Below, one piece after another: positions 1-9,198 of a stretch of 64,000 nt of DNA (position 1 is its first letter; every line of letters starts with the position of its first letter). The stretch spans positions 3,648,501 to 3,712,500 of the forward strand of contig NZ_JBBOWV010000001.1 of assembly GCF_038007305.1 (NCBI RefSeq). Direction: 5' to 3'. The position numbers and the translations under genes are program-made. The notes beneath the pieces are model-generated. The model worked only from the letters and a program-made list of their open reading frames with translations. It made no database searches and was not told the DNA's origin. This DNA is from Solibacillus sp. FSL W7-1436. GTDB lineage: Bacteria; Bacillota; Bacilli; Bacillales_A; Planococcaceae.

Positions 1-613
1 ACATTGCCGGTGGGTAAATATATGTGTTACGTACCATGTATTCTTTTAAAATGTCGTTTTGGATCGTACCGGCCAATTTATCAGGCGATACCCCCTGCTC
101 TTCTGCTGCAACGATGTAGAATGCAAGAATCGGTAAAACCGCGCCGTTCATCGTCATCGATACCGACATTTGATCAAGTGGAATGCCGTCGAACAGAATT
201 TTCGCATCTTCAACCGAATCGATCGCAACGCCCGCTTTTCCGACATCCCCTGTTACGCGTGGGTGATCCGAGTCATAACCGCGGTGTGTTGCCAAGTCGA
301 ATGCTACTGAAAGACCTTTTTGACCCATTGCCAAGTTACGACGGTAGAAAGCATTTGATTCTTCCGCAGTCGAGAAACCTGCATATTGACGCACTGTCCA
401 TGGACGCGCTACATACATTGTCGGATATGGACCACGAGTATTTGGTGCAATACCAGCCACATCTTTTAAATGTTTTGCGTTCTGAATATCTTCTTTATTG
501 TAGACAGAATTCACTTCGATGCCTTCATTTGTCACGTACGAGCCTGTAGAAGTAAGTTGCTCTTGTTTTAATACATCTTCAATGACAACCGTTGCGAAAT
601 TTGCTTTACTCAT
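1..613 (-). CDS. mutB: Methylmalonyl-CoA mutase large (catalytic) subunit, N-terminal part
   Basis: This is the first 204 residues of an adenosylcobalamin-dependent mutase that interconverts methylmalonyl-CoA and succinyl-CoA; the rest lies beyond the window. The sequence shows the family's substrate-binding stretch [20 protein letters not shown], whose Arg and Tyr contact the CoA ester, followed by the barrel motif [16 protein letters not shown]. The ATG overlaps the stop of the small-subunit gene by four bases (ATGA) and has the ribosome site AAGGGGG seven bases upstream, so the two subunits are translationally coupled. The cobalamin-binding DxHxxG domain would be in the missing C-terminal part. 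The family assignment is firm; the symbol (mutB or scpA) is a naming choice. Confidence 0.95.
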   Translation of the reverse strand, partial: MSKANFATVVIEDVLKQEQLTSTGSYVTNEGIEVNSVYNKEDIQNAKHLKDVAGIAPNTRGPYPTMYVARPWTVRQYAGFSTAEESNAFYRRNLAMGQKGLSVAFDLATHRGYDSDHPRVTGDVGKAGVAIDSVEDAKILFDGIPLDQMSVSMTMNGAVLPILAFYIVAAEEQGVSPDKLAGTIQNDILKEYMVRNTYIYPPAM

Positions 614-2298
614 TGTTGTACCCCCTTCACGCTCATCACGACATCCGACAGCTTGCGGGCGATATTCTGACCTGCATAGATAAAGCCGTTCAAGCCGTTT
701 GCAGTCCATGCCGCTTCATCTTCTTTATATTTACCTGCTGCATCCAATACAACCGATTGTTTTTTGTTTTCAAGTAATGCCGGCATAATCGCTTTTGTAT
801 CTTCATCTGTTGCAGCTACGACTACATAGTCATAGTCGGCACTTGCCAGCCAAGTTGTTGCATCCTCAATTGTTTGGAATCCTGCTGTTTGATATGCTAC
901 AACGCCTGCTGTTGCGAAGAATCCTTGTACAAAATCTGCTCGCGGCTTGTAGTTTTTCAGTTCGCCGAATGTTAAAATCGCTGTCTTGATTCCAGTTTGT
1001 GCATAAGTAGCACGCAAGTTTTCAAATGGAACGGCAAGACGTTTCACATCTGCAAACTGAGCATTTTCAGTTGTTGCTACTGTATCTTGCGGATTTGCAT
1101 AAATATTTGTACCGATCAGTGAATGCTTGCGTGTTTCCACTTGTTTCATGCGCGCCTGATATACTTCCTCAATTTGTGCACTGATACCGTATGCTTCCAG
1201 TCCGCCGGCAATTTCGATTTCCAAAAACAGTGCCCATGCTTCTTTAACATAGTCTGCTGTTAATGATTCGATAAAGTACGAACCGCCTGATGGATCGATG
1301 ACATTTGTTACATGCGACTCTTCTTTCGTAACAAGGGAAACATTACGAGCAATTCGGACCGACTGCCCCGAAACACCTGTCAATGCATCATGCGGATGTA
1401 CTGTAATAACATCTGCACCGCCGATTGCTGCCGAGAACGCTTCATTGCCTGCACGTAATAAGTTTACATACACATCATATTTCGAGAAGCTGCGCACCGA
1501 AGTTTCCACTACGACCGGTACAGCACTTGCTTCATTGCCGAATGCTGAAGCAAACGCTTTCCATATTACTTTGAAGGCACGAAGTTTTGCGACTTCTGCA
1601 AAGAATTGTGTATCGACAGCGAACTGTACGAAAAACTTCTGTTCAAATGCTTTAAAATCTTCTACCGTATTGGCAAGCTTAGCTGCTTGTGCAAGCGCAA
1701 TCGCAAGCTCTTGTACCGCATTTGCGCCGTCATTATGGAACGGAATCGTATTTGCACCAAACGTGCGGACGTTTGGATAGTCAGCCAATACTACTGTTTC
1801 AGGTGAAACAATATAGCCTACAACGTCATTGCGTTTAGCCTCGTCAATATAGTTGAATACATCCAGCACTGCATCTTCAGCAGAAGCGACAGTAAATTTA
1901 AATGAATTTTCCGATAAATAAGAAGCGAGTTTTTCGCTGTCCTGTTCAGACCAGTCAAATGCAACCGGGCTGTTGATCGTAATCATTTCATTGCCGCGTG
2001 ATAAGCTTTCCTCGATATTGGCAAAAAAGCTGACTGCATCATCGCCGGCGATTTGCTGTGCAACAGTGAAGCTTGTCTGTTTTGTTAAAGAACGGATTGT
2101 AGATACTTGTTTCTCCAGTTGGTCTCCCAATTTTTCGATTAAGCTTTCTTCTGTATAAAGTGGGTCAAGCGTGATATTTTCAATTGTCTTTGTAAATAAG
2201 GATTCAAACGGTTTTCCTTTTAATGCTTTTACCGCTTCTTCCTTCCACTGCTCATAGCTGGCTGTTTGAAATTCGATCTCTTTCATATTCATTGACAT
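610..2298 (-). CDS. mutA: Methylmalonyl-CoA mutase small subunit
   Basis: The 562-residue product matches the non-catalytic subunit of heterodimeric methylmalonyl-CoA mutase: a TIM-barrel part (for example [20 protein letters not shown] near residue 310 and [13 protein letters not shown] near 335) followed by a C-terminal flavodoxin-like domain. The C-terminal domain lacks the DxHxxG cobalamin motif, as expected for the structural subunit. The start is uncertain: ATG codons occur at 2298, 2292 and 2286, and the AAGGGGGG ribosome site lies about 14-18 bases before the first. The gene is first in its transcript, with a candidate promoter at 2338-2367, and overlaps mutB by four bases. Confidence 0.93.
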   Translation of the reverse strand: MSMNMKEIEFQTASYEQWKEEAVKALKGKPFESLFTKTIENITLDPLYTEESLIEKLGDQLEKQVSTIRSLTKQTSFTVAQQIAGDDAVSFFANIEESLSRGNEMITINSPVAFDWSEQDSEKLASYLSENSFKFTVASAEDAVLDVFNYIDEAKRNDVVGYIVSPETVVLADYPNVRTFGANTIPFHNDGANAVQELAIALAQAAKLANTVEDFKAFEQKFFVQFAVDTQFFAEVAKLRAFKVIWKAFASAFGNEASAVPVVVETSVRSFSKYDVYVNLLRAGNEAFSAAIGGADVITVHPHDALTGVSGQSVRIARNVSLVTKEESHVTNVIDPSGGSYFIESLTADYVKEAWALFLEIEIAGGLEAYGISAQIEEVYQARMKQVETRKHSLIGTNIYANPQDTVATTENAQFADVKRLAVPFENLRATYAQTGIKTAILTFGELKNYKPRADFVQGFFATAGVVAYQTAGFQTIEDATTWLASADYDYVVVAATDEDTKAIMPALLENKKQSVVLDAAGKYKEDEAAWTANGLNGFIYAGQNIARKLSDVVMSVKGVQQ

Positions 2299-2337
2299 GT
2301 GGTCGCTAAGTAGCTTCCCCCCTTGTTATATTTCTGT

Positions 2338-2367
2338 ACTATAGTTTACACGAGAATGTTCTGACAA
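2338..2367 (-). promoter_or_regulatory. Candidate sigma-A promoter for mutAB
   Basis: On the minus strand TTGTCA (2362-2367) is followed after 18 bases by TATAGT (2338-2343), about 40 bases before the mutA start. It lies just beyond the bkdB terminator, which supports a separate mutAB transcript. Assigned by consensus only. Confidence 0.5.
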
Positions 2368-2374
2368 TAAAGAG

Positions 2375-2411
2375 AAAAAAAACGTGAAAGCCTTATTTCA
2401 TAGGCTTTCAC
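2375..2411 (-). terminator. Rho-independent terminator of the bkd operon
   Basis: A perfect ten-pair stem, GTGAAAGCCT pairing with AGGCTTTCAC, is followed on the minus strand by eight T residues. It separates bkdB from mutA. Confidence 0.9.
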
Positions 2412-2418
2412 GGCATTT

Positions 2419-3777
2419 TCAGTAGACTGACATCTTCTGTTTATCGACATTTTCGAGAATTTCTTTCACACGAGATAAGAATTTACCACAAATCATGCCA
2501 TCTAAAATTCTATGGTCCAAAGATAAACATAAATTCACCATAGAGCGTGGAGCAATCATATTACCCTGTACTATTACAGGTCTTTTTACAATACTTTCCA
2601 CCTGCAAAATCGCTGCCTGCGGATGATTGATAATGCCCATTGACTGAACAGAACCAAATGATCCGGTATTGTTGACCGTAAATGTACCACCTTGCATATG
2701 CTCCATTTTCAGTTTCCCGTTGCGTACAAGATGTGCATATTCGTGAATTTCCTTCGCAATGCCTTTAATCGATTTTTCATCGACATTTTTGATGACCGGT
2801 ACGAATAATGCATCATCGGTTGCTACGGCAATCGATAAATTAATATCTTTTTTCTGAATGATCTTGTCTTCAGCCCAAACCGAATTGATGATCGGGAATT
2901 CTTTTAGCGCCTGGGAGACCGCTTTTAGGAAGAATGCAAAATACGTCAGGTTGAAACCTTCTTTTTTCTTGAAATCTTCTTTTATGCTGTCGCGGTATTC
3001 AACAAGCTCTGTTACATCAACTTCCATCATCATCCACGCATGCGGAATTTCATGTGTGCTGCGCAGCATATTTTTCGCAATCGCTTTACGCACTTGCGTA
3101 ACCGGAATTTCAATATCTCCGGCAGCAACAGGAATTTCCTGTTTTGGCTGGGATGAAGATGCCGGTGCCTGAGTTGTGCCTTGTGCTGGGGCTTGTGAAG
3201 ACGACTCTTGTTTTGGCTCCGTGAATGCTGTTGGTTGCTCGTCATTCGAAATATCCTGACTTGTCGGCTTCCCTGCAGCAACATAAGCTTCAACATCTTT
3301 TCTTGTGATTCGATTGCCTGCACCTGTGCCTGTAATTTGTGCCAAGTCGACATCATGTTCGTTTGCCAATGCTAAAACAGCAGGAGAAAAACGACCAGGC
3401 TTGCGTTCTGTGCGCACCGGTTTTTCTTCTTTTTTCACTGCCGGTTTTTCTTCTTCTTTTTTCTGTGTACCGGCATTAAGAATTGCCGAGCTGACATTCG
3501 ACTTCTTTTCCGCCGGTGCTGGCGGCATTTCAGAGCCTTCCACTTCGATGGTGCATACAACTGCGCCTACCGGCAATGTTTCGCCTTCGTTTGCGATTAA
3601 CTCTGTAATTACCCCTGCAAACGATGAAGGGATTTCGGCACTTACTTTATCTGTTGTTACTTCTGCTAATGGATCATATTTGTTTACTTTATCTCCCACT
3701 TGGACAAGCCAGCGTTCAATCTTACCTTCTGTCACGCTTTCTCCAAGTTGCGGCATGACGATATTTTGAATTGTCAT
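2419..3777 (-). CDS. bkdB: Branched-chain alpha-keto acid dehydrogenase E2 (dihydrolipoyl acyltransferase)
   Basis: E2 transfers the acyl group from E1 to CoA through a swinging lipoyl arm. In the 452 residues an N-terminal lipoyl domain carries the lipoylation lysine in TTDKVSAE (about residue 44), then a low-complexity Glu/Lys/Pro linker, a peripheral-subunit-binding domain around residues 130-170 (FSPAVLALANEHDVDL), a second Pro/Gln/Ala-rich linker, and a catalytic domain ending in DHRILDG, which holds the catalytic His and Asp. It is the last gene of bcd-lpdV-bkdAA-bkdAB-bkdB. Specificity for branched keto acids rather than pyruvate is inferred from the adjacent leucine dehydrogenase. Confidence 0.95.
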   Translation of the reverse strand: MTIQNIVMPQLGESVTEGKIERWLVQVGDKVNKYDPLAEVTTDKVSAEIPSSFAGVITELIANEGETLPVGAVVCTIEVEGSEMPPAPAEKKSNVSSAILNAGTQKKEEEKPAVKKEEKPVRTERKPGRFSPAVLALANEHDVDLAQITGTGAGNRITRKDVEAYVAAGKPTSQDISNDEQPTAFTEPKQESSSQAPAQGTTQAPASSSQPKQEIPVAAGDIEIPVTQVRKAIAKNMLRSTHEIPHAWMMMEVDVTELVEYRDSIKEDFKKKEGFNLTYFAFFLKAVSQALKEFPIINSVWAEDKIIQKKDINLSIAVATDDALFVPVIKNVDEKSIKGIAKEIHEYAHLVRNGKLKMEHMQGGTFTVNNTGSFGSVQSMGIINHPQAAILQVESIVKRPVIVQGNMIAPRSMVNLCLSLDHRILDGMICGKFLSRVKEILENVDKQKMSVY

Positions 3778-3848
3778 TTAACAATCCCCCTTTAACTAAT
3801 AGGCCTCTGCTGTTTATTTAGGATTCTTATACAACCCAATTCTATTAA

Positions 3849-4832
3849 CTAGAATTCAGCGAGTTCGCGAATTGCTTTTTCTACTTTGTCAGGATTAATC
3901 ATGAAGAACTTTTCCATTGTTGGTGCGTATGGCATTGCAGGTACATCCGGACCTGCGAGACGCTTGATCGGTGCATCCAGTTCAAATAGGCAATGCTCTG
4001 CAATAATGGCTGCCACTTCACCGAGAATGCTGCCCTCTTTGTTATCCTCTGTAATTAGAAGGACTTTTCCTGTTTTTCTTGCCGCTTCAATAATAGCTTC
4101 CTGATCCAACGGGTAAACGGTACGCAAATCTAAAATATGCGTTTCGATGCCGTCTTTTGCAAGGCGTTCTGCTGCCTGTAATGCAAAATGCACTGCAAGG
4201 CCGTACGTAATGACCGTTACATCATCACCTTCACGCTTCACATCGGCTTTTCCGATCGGCAATGTATAATCATCTGTCGGCACTTCCCCTTTAATAAGGC
4301 GGTATGCACGTTTATGTTCGAAAAACAGTACAGGATCCGGATCGCGAATAGCTGCTTTCAACAGTCCTTTCGCGTCATATGGTGTTGACGGAATGACAAT
4401 CTTCAATCCTGGTGTCCCTGCAAACATTGCTTCAACCGATTGTGAATGATAAAGGGCACCATGAATCCCCCCACCAAATGGCGCGCGCACAACTAATGGA
4501 CAGCTCCAGTCATTGTTGGAACGGTAACGGATTTTTGCCGCTTCCGAAACAATCTGGTTTACAGCAGGCATGATAAAGTCCGCAAACTGCATTTCAGCAA
4601 TCGGGCGCATGCCGTACATCGCTGCACCGATTGCAACACCGGCAATCGCACTTTCCGCTAACGGTGTATCCAGTACACGCGCTTCGCCGAACTGGTCATA
4701 CAGGCCCGTTGTCGCTTTGAACACGCCGCCTTTTAACCCGACATCTTCACCTAATACGAAGACGCGGTCATCTCGCTCCATTTCTTCTTTCATCGCTAAG
4801 TTAATCGCATCAATATAAGAAATTACCGGCAT
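3849..4832 (-). CDS. bkdAB: Branched-chain alpha-keto acid dehydrogenase E1 beta subunit
   Basis: This 327-residue protein is the beta chain of the thiamine-diphosphate-dependent E1 that decarboxylates 2-oxoisovalerate, 2-oxoisocaproate and 2-oxo-3-methylvalerate. Typical stretches are MKEEMERDDRVFVLGEDVG at the N-terminus, TPLAESAIAGVAIGAA near residue 57, and a C-terminal transketolase-type domain with DLRTVYPLDQEAI. Its ATG shares one base with the stop of the E1 alpha gene (TAATG), so the two chains are coupled. Length and order match the Bacillus bkd cluster. Confidence 0.96.
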   Translation of the reverse strand: MPVISYIDAINLAMKEEMERDDRVFVLGEDVGLKGGVFKATTGLYDQFGEARVLDTPLAESAIAGVAIGAAMYGMRPIAEMQFADFIMPAVNQIVSEAAKIRYRSNNDWSCPLVVRAPFGGGIHGALYHSQSVEAMFAGTPGLKIVIPSTPYDAKGLLKAAIRDPDPVLFFEHKRAYRLIKGEVPTDDYTLPIGKADVKREGDDVTVITYGLAVHFALQAAERLAKDGIETHILDLRTVYPLDQEAIIEAARKTGKVLLITEDNKEGSILGEVAAIIAEHCLFELDAPIKRLAGPDVPAMPYAPTMEKFFMINPDKVEKAIRELAEF

Positions 4833-5842
4833 TACGCATCTTCTCCTTCCGCATACACAAAACGCAATGCATGTTCTGGCGAGGCATAGGCTGCATTTTC
4901 TGCATAATCTGTCGCTTCATTGACAGTATCCATAATTTTTTTATTCATTTCTTCCAATAGCGCATCGTCCGCTATCCCGTTGTCTTTTAAGTATGTTTCA
5001 AATAAAATAATCGGGTCTTTTGCTTTTCCTTCTGCAATATCCTCAGCTGTACGATATTGACGATCATCATCATCCGAAGAATGGGCTGTCAGTCGGAACG
5101 AAACCGTTTCGATCAGTGAAGGCCCTTCACCGCGACGTGCTCGATCAGCCGCTTCTTTCACCACTTTGTATACTTCCAGCGGGTTTTTGCCGTCTACCGT
5201 TACACCAGGCATCCCGTAGCCGATTGCACGGTCTGATACTTGTGCACAGCCCAGTTGACGCTCAACCGGAACAGAAATTGCATATTGGTTGTTTTCTACC
5301 ATGATAATAACCGGCAGTTTATGCACACCCGCAAAGTTTGCTCCTTCATGGAAGTCCCCTTGGTTTGACGATCCTTCACCGAGTGTTACAAATGTGATAA
5401 AGTCCTTTTGCTGCATTTTTCCTGCAAGTGCGACACCGACCGCGTGCGGTACTTGTGTCGTTACAGGAGAAGAACCCGTAAGTATACGATTTTTCTTTTG
5501 TCCGAAATGCCCCGGCATTTGACGCCCGCCGGAGTTCGGATCTTCCGCTTTCGCAAATGCCGAAAGCATTAAATCCTTTGCCGTCATCCCAAAATGAAGG
5601 ACAACCCCCATATCACGATAATACGGGGCAATATAATCCTTTGTATGATCAAGGGCAAAGGCAGCACCTACTTGAGCCGCCTCCTGTCCTTGGCATGAAA
5701 TAACAAATGGTATTTTGCCTGCACGGTTCAACAGCCACATCCGCTCATCAATACGGCGTGCCATCAGCATTGTTTCGTACATTTTCAGTACATCTTCATT
5801 CGTCAATCCCAATTGTTCATGTGTAATATTAGTGTCCGTCAT
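4832..5842 (-). CDS. bkdAA: Branched-chain alpha-keto acid dehydrogenase E1 alpha subunit
   Basis: The alpha chain (336 residues from the chosen start) binds thiamine diphosphate: GEGSSNQGDFHEGANFAGVH and the following VENNQYAISVP form the GDG-type cofactor motif, and RLTAHSSDDDDRQYR is the phosphorylation-loop region of the family. The open frame begins at a GTG at 5860, but AAGGGGG sits seven bases before the ATG at 5842, giving an N-terminus MTDTNITHEQLG; that start is preferred. It lies 20 bases after lpdV and overlaps the E1 beta start by one base. Confidence 0.95.
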   Translation of the reverse strand: MTDTNITHEQLGLTNEDVLKMYETMLMARRIDERMWLLNRAGKIPFVISCQGQEAAQVGAAFALDHTKDYIAPYYRDMGVVLHFGMTAKDLMLSAFAKAEDPNSGGRQMPGHFGQKKNRILTGSSPVTTQVPHAVGVALAGKMQQKDFITFVTLGEGSSNQGDFHEGANFAGVHKLPVIIMVENNQYAISVPVERQLGCAQVSDRAIGYGMPGVTVDGKNPLEVYKVVKEAADRARRGEGPSLIETVSFRLTAHSSDDDDRQYRTAEDIAEGKAKDPIILFETYLKDNGIADDALLEEMNKKIMDTVNEATDYAENAAYASPEHALRFVYAEGEDA

Positions 5843-5862
5843 AAAATACCCCCTTGTCACTG

Positions 5863-7272
5863 TTAAAAATGAATTGCTTTGCCTTCAATCGCCAGCGCGG
5901 CTTCCCCGATGATTTCGCTTAACGAAGGATGCAAATGCACCATCTGTCCAACTTCCCATGGTGAGGCATTTAAAAACAAGCCAAGTGCAGCTTCGGAAAT
6001 CAGATCCGTTGCATGCGGTCCGATCAAATGGACGCCGACAACATCGTTCGAGCTTTCATCCGCAACTACTTTCACAAAGCCTGCTGTTTCACCATATACA
6101 ATCGCTTTACCGATCGCTTTAAACGGGAATGTTGTTGTAACAACTTTATAGCCGTTATTTTTTGCTTGTTCTTCCGTCAGGCCGACACTTGCGACTTCCG
6201 GATTACTGTAGACGCCTCGTGCAATATTGGCATAATGCATTGGAATCGAATTCTGTCCCGCAATATGCTCGACAGCACGAATCCCTTCATGTGAAGCGAC
6301 ATGTGCCAACTGCATGCCTCCGATCACGTCTCCTATAGCATATATATGACGTTCTTTCGTCTGGAAATGTTCGTTTACTGAAATATATCCTTTGTCCAGT
6401 TCGATTTCCGTGTTTTCCAAACCGATGTTTGATGTGTTCGCTACCCTTCCGACTGATAGTAAAAGTGCTTCAGCTGAAATGGTTTCATCATTCACTTGAA
6501 GCGTCACATCTTCTTTTGTATCGATTGCTGACGGATCGAGTTTGACATTGAAATGAACATTAACACCGCGCTTTTTCAAAGATTTCAGCATCTCTGCGGA
6601 AATGGCTGCATCTTCGGTCGGCAACAGGCGGTCACCCAACTCGATAATCGTGACTTCGACATCGAAATCAGTAAGCATCGACGCCCATTCGACACCAATT
6701 ACGCCGCCACCGATAATAATGGCTGACTTCGGAAGTTTTTCGATCGTCAGAAATTCATCTGATGTGAACACCTTTTTCCCATCAACCTTCAATCCATCCA
6801 ATGTTCGGGGACGAGAACCCGTCGCAATGATGACATTTTGCGGCACAAGCATTTCATTTTCTGTACCGTCGTTCATCTCCACCGAAATCGTACCTGGCAT
6901 CGGCGAGAATATTGATGGCCCTAAAATGCGGCCAAAACCGTCATACACATCGATTTTTCCTTTTTTCATCAAATGCTGGACACCTTTGTAAAGTTTATCT
7001 ACTACGGTAGCCTTTCTTTGTTGGACACGTTCAAAGTCGATTTTGACATCGTTCACTTCCACCCCAAAATCAAGTGCCTTTTTCGATTGCACATATACTT
7101 CAGCACTTCGGAGCAATGCTTTAGTCGGAATACATCCCGCATGCAGGCATGTACCCCCCATTTTATTTTTTTCGACGATTGCCGTTTTCAATCCGAGCTG
7201 AGAGGCACGAATCGCGGCTACATAACCGCCCGTGCCTCCGCCTAAAATAACGACATCATAATCTTTCGCCAT
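5863..7272 (-). CDS. lpdV: Dihydrolipoamide dehydrogenase (E3) of the branched-chain complex
   Basis: E3 reoxidises the dihydrolipoyl arm with FAD and NAD+. In order: an FAD Rossmann motif GGGTGGYVAAIRASQLG, the redox-active disulfide in GGTCLHAGCIPTK, an NAD motif GGGVIGVEWASM near residue 180, the second FAD motif IYAIGDVIGG, and the C-terminal HLHPSLSE with the His that polarises the partner active site. An in-frame GTG lies at 7281, but AAAAAGGGG is spaced better for the ATG at 7272, giving 469 residues. It sits between bcd and bkdAA without the buk gene found there in B. subtilis. Confidence 0.96.
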   Translation of the reverse strand: MAKDYDVVILGGGTGGYVAAIRASQLGLKTAIVEKNKMGGTCLHAGCIPTKALLRSAEVYVQSKKALDFGVEVNDVKIDFERVQQRKATVVDKLYKGVQHLMKKGKIDVYDGFGRILGPSIFSPMPGTISVEMNDGTENEMLVPQNVIIATGSRPRTLDGLKVDGKKVFTSDEFLTIEKLPKSAIIIGGGVIGVEWASMLTDFDVEVTIIELGDRLLPTEDAAISAEMLKSLKKRGVNVHFNVKLDPSAIDTKEDVTLQVNDETISAEALLLSVGRVANTSNIGLENTEIELDKGYISVNEHFQTKERHIYAIGDVIGGMQLAHVASHEGIRAVEHIAGQNSIPMHYANIARGVYSNPEVASVGLTEEQAKNNGYKVVTTTFPFKAIGKAIVYGETAGFVKVVADESSNDVVGVHLIGPHATDLISEAALGLFLNASPWEVGQMVHLHPSLSEIIGEAALAIEGKAIHF

Positions 7273-7327
7273 AACCGACACCCCTTTTTCCAGTTACAAA
7301 ATCAATTACTTCTTTCGGTAACGCGTA

Positions 7328-8422
7328 TTAGCGGCCGTTTAAAATATTTTTTTCGTTTTGAAGGAACTGACTGCGGGATTTCGCTACACGAGCAATACGC
7401 TCTTCCGCTAAACGGTTTGCCGCTAAATAAGTTGGTATATCTTCTTCTTTTGAAATTGCAAAAATCTTTTCCAGACTTGTGTAGATCGTTTCAACGCGTT
7501 TCATGGCGCGCTCGCGATTATAGCCGTATAACTCATCTGCTACGTTAATAACACCGCCTGCATTAATCACGTAATCCGGTGCATACACAATTCCTAAATC
7601 ATGCAGTACTTTACCATGTCTTGATTCGGCCAGCTGATTGTTTGCAGATCCGGCGATAACTTTCGCTTTGAACGTCGGAATCGTCTGATCATTAACAATT
7701 GCGCCAAGAGCACATGGTGAGAAAATGTCTACATCTTGTGCGTAAATCTCGTCAGGTGCTACAGCTACCGCTCCAAAGTCCGCAACGACACGGTCGATTG
7801 CCTGCTGATTAATGTCCGTTACGATTAGTTTCGCTCCTTCTTTATGCAAGTATTCACATAAAGTGTACGCGACATTCCCAAGACCTTGAACCGCTACTTT
7901 ACGGCCTGCAAGTGAATCGTCACCAAACGCTTCTTTCGCTGCTGCCTTCATTCCTAAAAATACACCATACGCTGTAATTGGCGATGGATTGCCTGAGCTT
8001 CCGAATGCCGGCGAAATACCTGTTACATAATTTGTTTCTTCGTGGATCAAATCCATATCGGCAACCGTTGTACCAACATCTTCCGCCGTAATATATCGAC
8101 CATTCAAACCTTGAATGAAACGTCCCAATGCACGGAACATTTCTTCATTTTTATCCTTGAACGGATCACCAATAATAACTGTTTTACCGCCACCTAAATT
8201 TAAGCCTGCCGCCGCATTTTTATAAGTCATACCGCGTGCTAGACGAAGTGCATCTTCAATAGCCGCTTCCTCTGAGGCATATGTCCACATGCGCGAACCC
8301 CCAAGAGCTGGACCCAATGTTGTATCATGAATAGCAATTACCGCTTTTAACCCCGATGCCTCATCTTGGCAAAAGACTACCTGTTCAAAATCATATTTCT
8401 GCATGTACTTGAAAATTTCCAT
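7328..8422 (-). CDS. bcd: Leucine dehydrogenase
   Basis: NAD-dependent oxidative deamination of leucine, valine and isoleucine to the keto acids used by the downstream dehydrogenase. The N-terminal domain carries GGSRMW, the catalytic-lysine region [16 protein letters not shown] and the ITAEDVGTT motif; the C-terminal Rossmann domain has [13 protein letters not shown]. From the ATG at 8422 the protein is 364 residues, the usual length in Bacillus; GGAGGGG lies nine bases upstream, whereas the longer frame from a GTG at 8440 would start inside that ribosome site. First gene of the operon. Confidence 0.96.
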   Translation of the reverse strand: MEIFKYMQKYDFEQVVFCQDEASGLKAVIAIHDTTLGPALGGSRMWTYASEEAAIEDALRLARGMTYKNAAAGLNLGGGKTVIIGDPFKDKNEEMFRALGRFIQGLNGRYITAEDVGTTVADMDLIHEETNYVTGISPAFGSSGNPSPITAYGVFLGMKAAAKEAFGDDSLAGRKVAVQGLGNVAYTLCEYLHKEGAKLIVTDINQQAIDRVVADFGAVAVAPDEIYAQDVDIFSPCALGAIVNDQTIPTFKAKVIAGSANNQLAESRHGKVLHDLGIVYAPDYVINAGGVINVADELYGYNRERAMKRVETIYTSLEKIFAISKEEDIPTYLAANRLAEERIARVAKSRSQFLQNEKNILNGR

Positions 8423-8442
8423 AACACTATACCCCTCCACTC

Positions 8443-8458
8443 AAGAAAGCGCTTACTT
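8443..8458 (-). promoter_or_regulatory. Possible catabolite-responsive (cre-like) palindrome before bcd
   Basis: The minus strand reads AGTAAGCGCTTTCT, with the palindromic core AAGCGCTT (8447-8454) ending about ten bases before the GGAGGGG ribosome site. It fits the CcpA site TGWAANCGNTNWCA only partly: the core matches but the outer bases are weaker. A roadblock operator in the leader is possible; consensus match only. Confidence 0.35.
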
Positions 8459-8824
8459 TCTCGTATATTATTAATTTCTGTCAATTAAAGATAATAAATA
8501 CTCAAATTTGTATAATTTTATTATCGTTATTTTTACAATACTTATAAATCTAAAAGGATGCAACTAGAAATCCCTAATTTGACTTAAATTAGAATATTCG
8601 GACAATTTTTAACCGAAAATCCCCCTTTAAAACGGGTAATTATATGCCATTAAAAATTATTTTGATATAATGTTTTATGTATTACTGAACTCTTCCCTTA
8701 TTTCCATTCTATGATTCTATACCCGATTATTGACTTTCTCTGCCTGCATTGTAAAATTAAGTGATACTAAAATAATCGGTGACAATGTTCCAATCACTGT
8801 TTTCTGTCTGGAGGAGGAATGTAA
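8459..8824. other. Divergent intergenic region between bcd and the DUF2627 gene
   Basis: An A+T-rich stretch of about 365 bases holds the promoters of two divergent genes. A TTGACA occurs on the minus strand (about 8480) but no well-spaced -10 follows. No bkdR-like regulator gene, convincing sigma-54 element or riboswitch fold is visible. The plus-strand AATTTTTAACCGAAAAT near 8608 is only loosely like a CodY box. Confidence 0.4.
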
Positions 8825-9058
8825 ATGGCACGTATGGCTGCATTTATCGTACTAGTCATTCCCGCAATTTTAATGGCAGCCGGGATAAAATTTATGCGAG
8901 ATACATTATTCGGTATTTTAATTTCACCATTTCCGTGGATTTGGTTGCAATTCGTTGTTGGTGCCATCTTTTTTGCCGTTTCGTTTTTATTTTTTGCAGG
9001 CTTTTTACTTTATCGCGATCGAAAGCGCGGTAAGGTATCAGAGCGTTGGCAGAAATAA
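8825..9058 (+). CDS. yqzF: DUF2627 family small membrane protein (YqzF-like)
   Basis: A 77-residue protein with two membrane segments (about residues 4-22 and 37-62) and a basic, polar C-terminus RDRKRGKVSERWQK. Its sequence and its place beside the bkd cluster match the DUF2627 family, represented by B. subtilis YqzF. GGAGGAGG lies seven bases before the ATG. It is transcribed away from bcd as a single gene and followed directly by a terminator. No function is known to me; the neighbourhood only suggests a link to branched-chain metabolism. Confidence 0.85.
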   Translation: MARMAAFIVLVIPAILMAAGIKFMRDTLFGILISPFPWIWLQFVVGAIFFAVSFLFFAGFLLYRDRKRGKVSERWQK

Positions 9059-9069
9059 TATCCTAATAA

Positions 9070-9107
9070 AAAATCAAATTTCTTTTAAATGAGAAATTTG
9101 ATTTTTT
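9070..9107 (+). terminator. Terminator of the DUF2627 gene
   Basis: AAATCAAATTTCT pairs with AGAAATTTGATTT around a short loop and runs into seven T residues on the plus strand; the A-rich left arm could also act on minus-strand transcripts. Confidence 0.88.
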
Positions 9108-9198
9108 TCGTTTATTCAGTTAATTTTTCTTTCCGGAAAAGTAAGGGAATTGTACTATGCCGCAAAATTATTAAGGTATAAACAAATCGGGTACTAAT

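Noticed and set aside
4-549. 181-codon plus-strand frame
   Set aside because: It is the antisense shadow of the methylmalonyl-CoA mutase large subunit, whose motifs are clear on the minus strand.
8636-8652. TGGCATATAATTACC on the minus strand as a sigma-54 promoter for the bkd operon
   Set aside because: The -24 part fits but the -12 part has TACC instead of TTGC, and no sigma-54 activator gene is in view.
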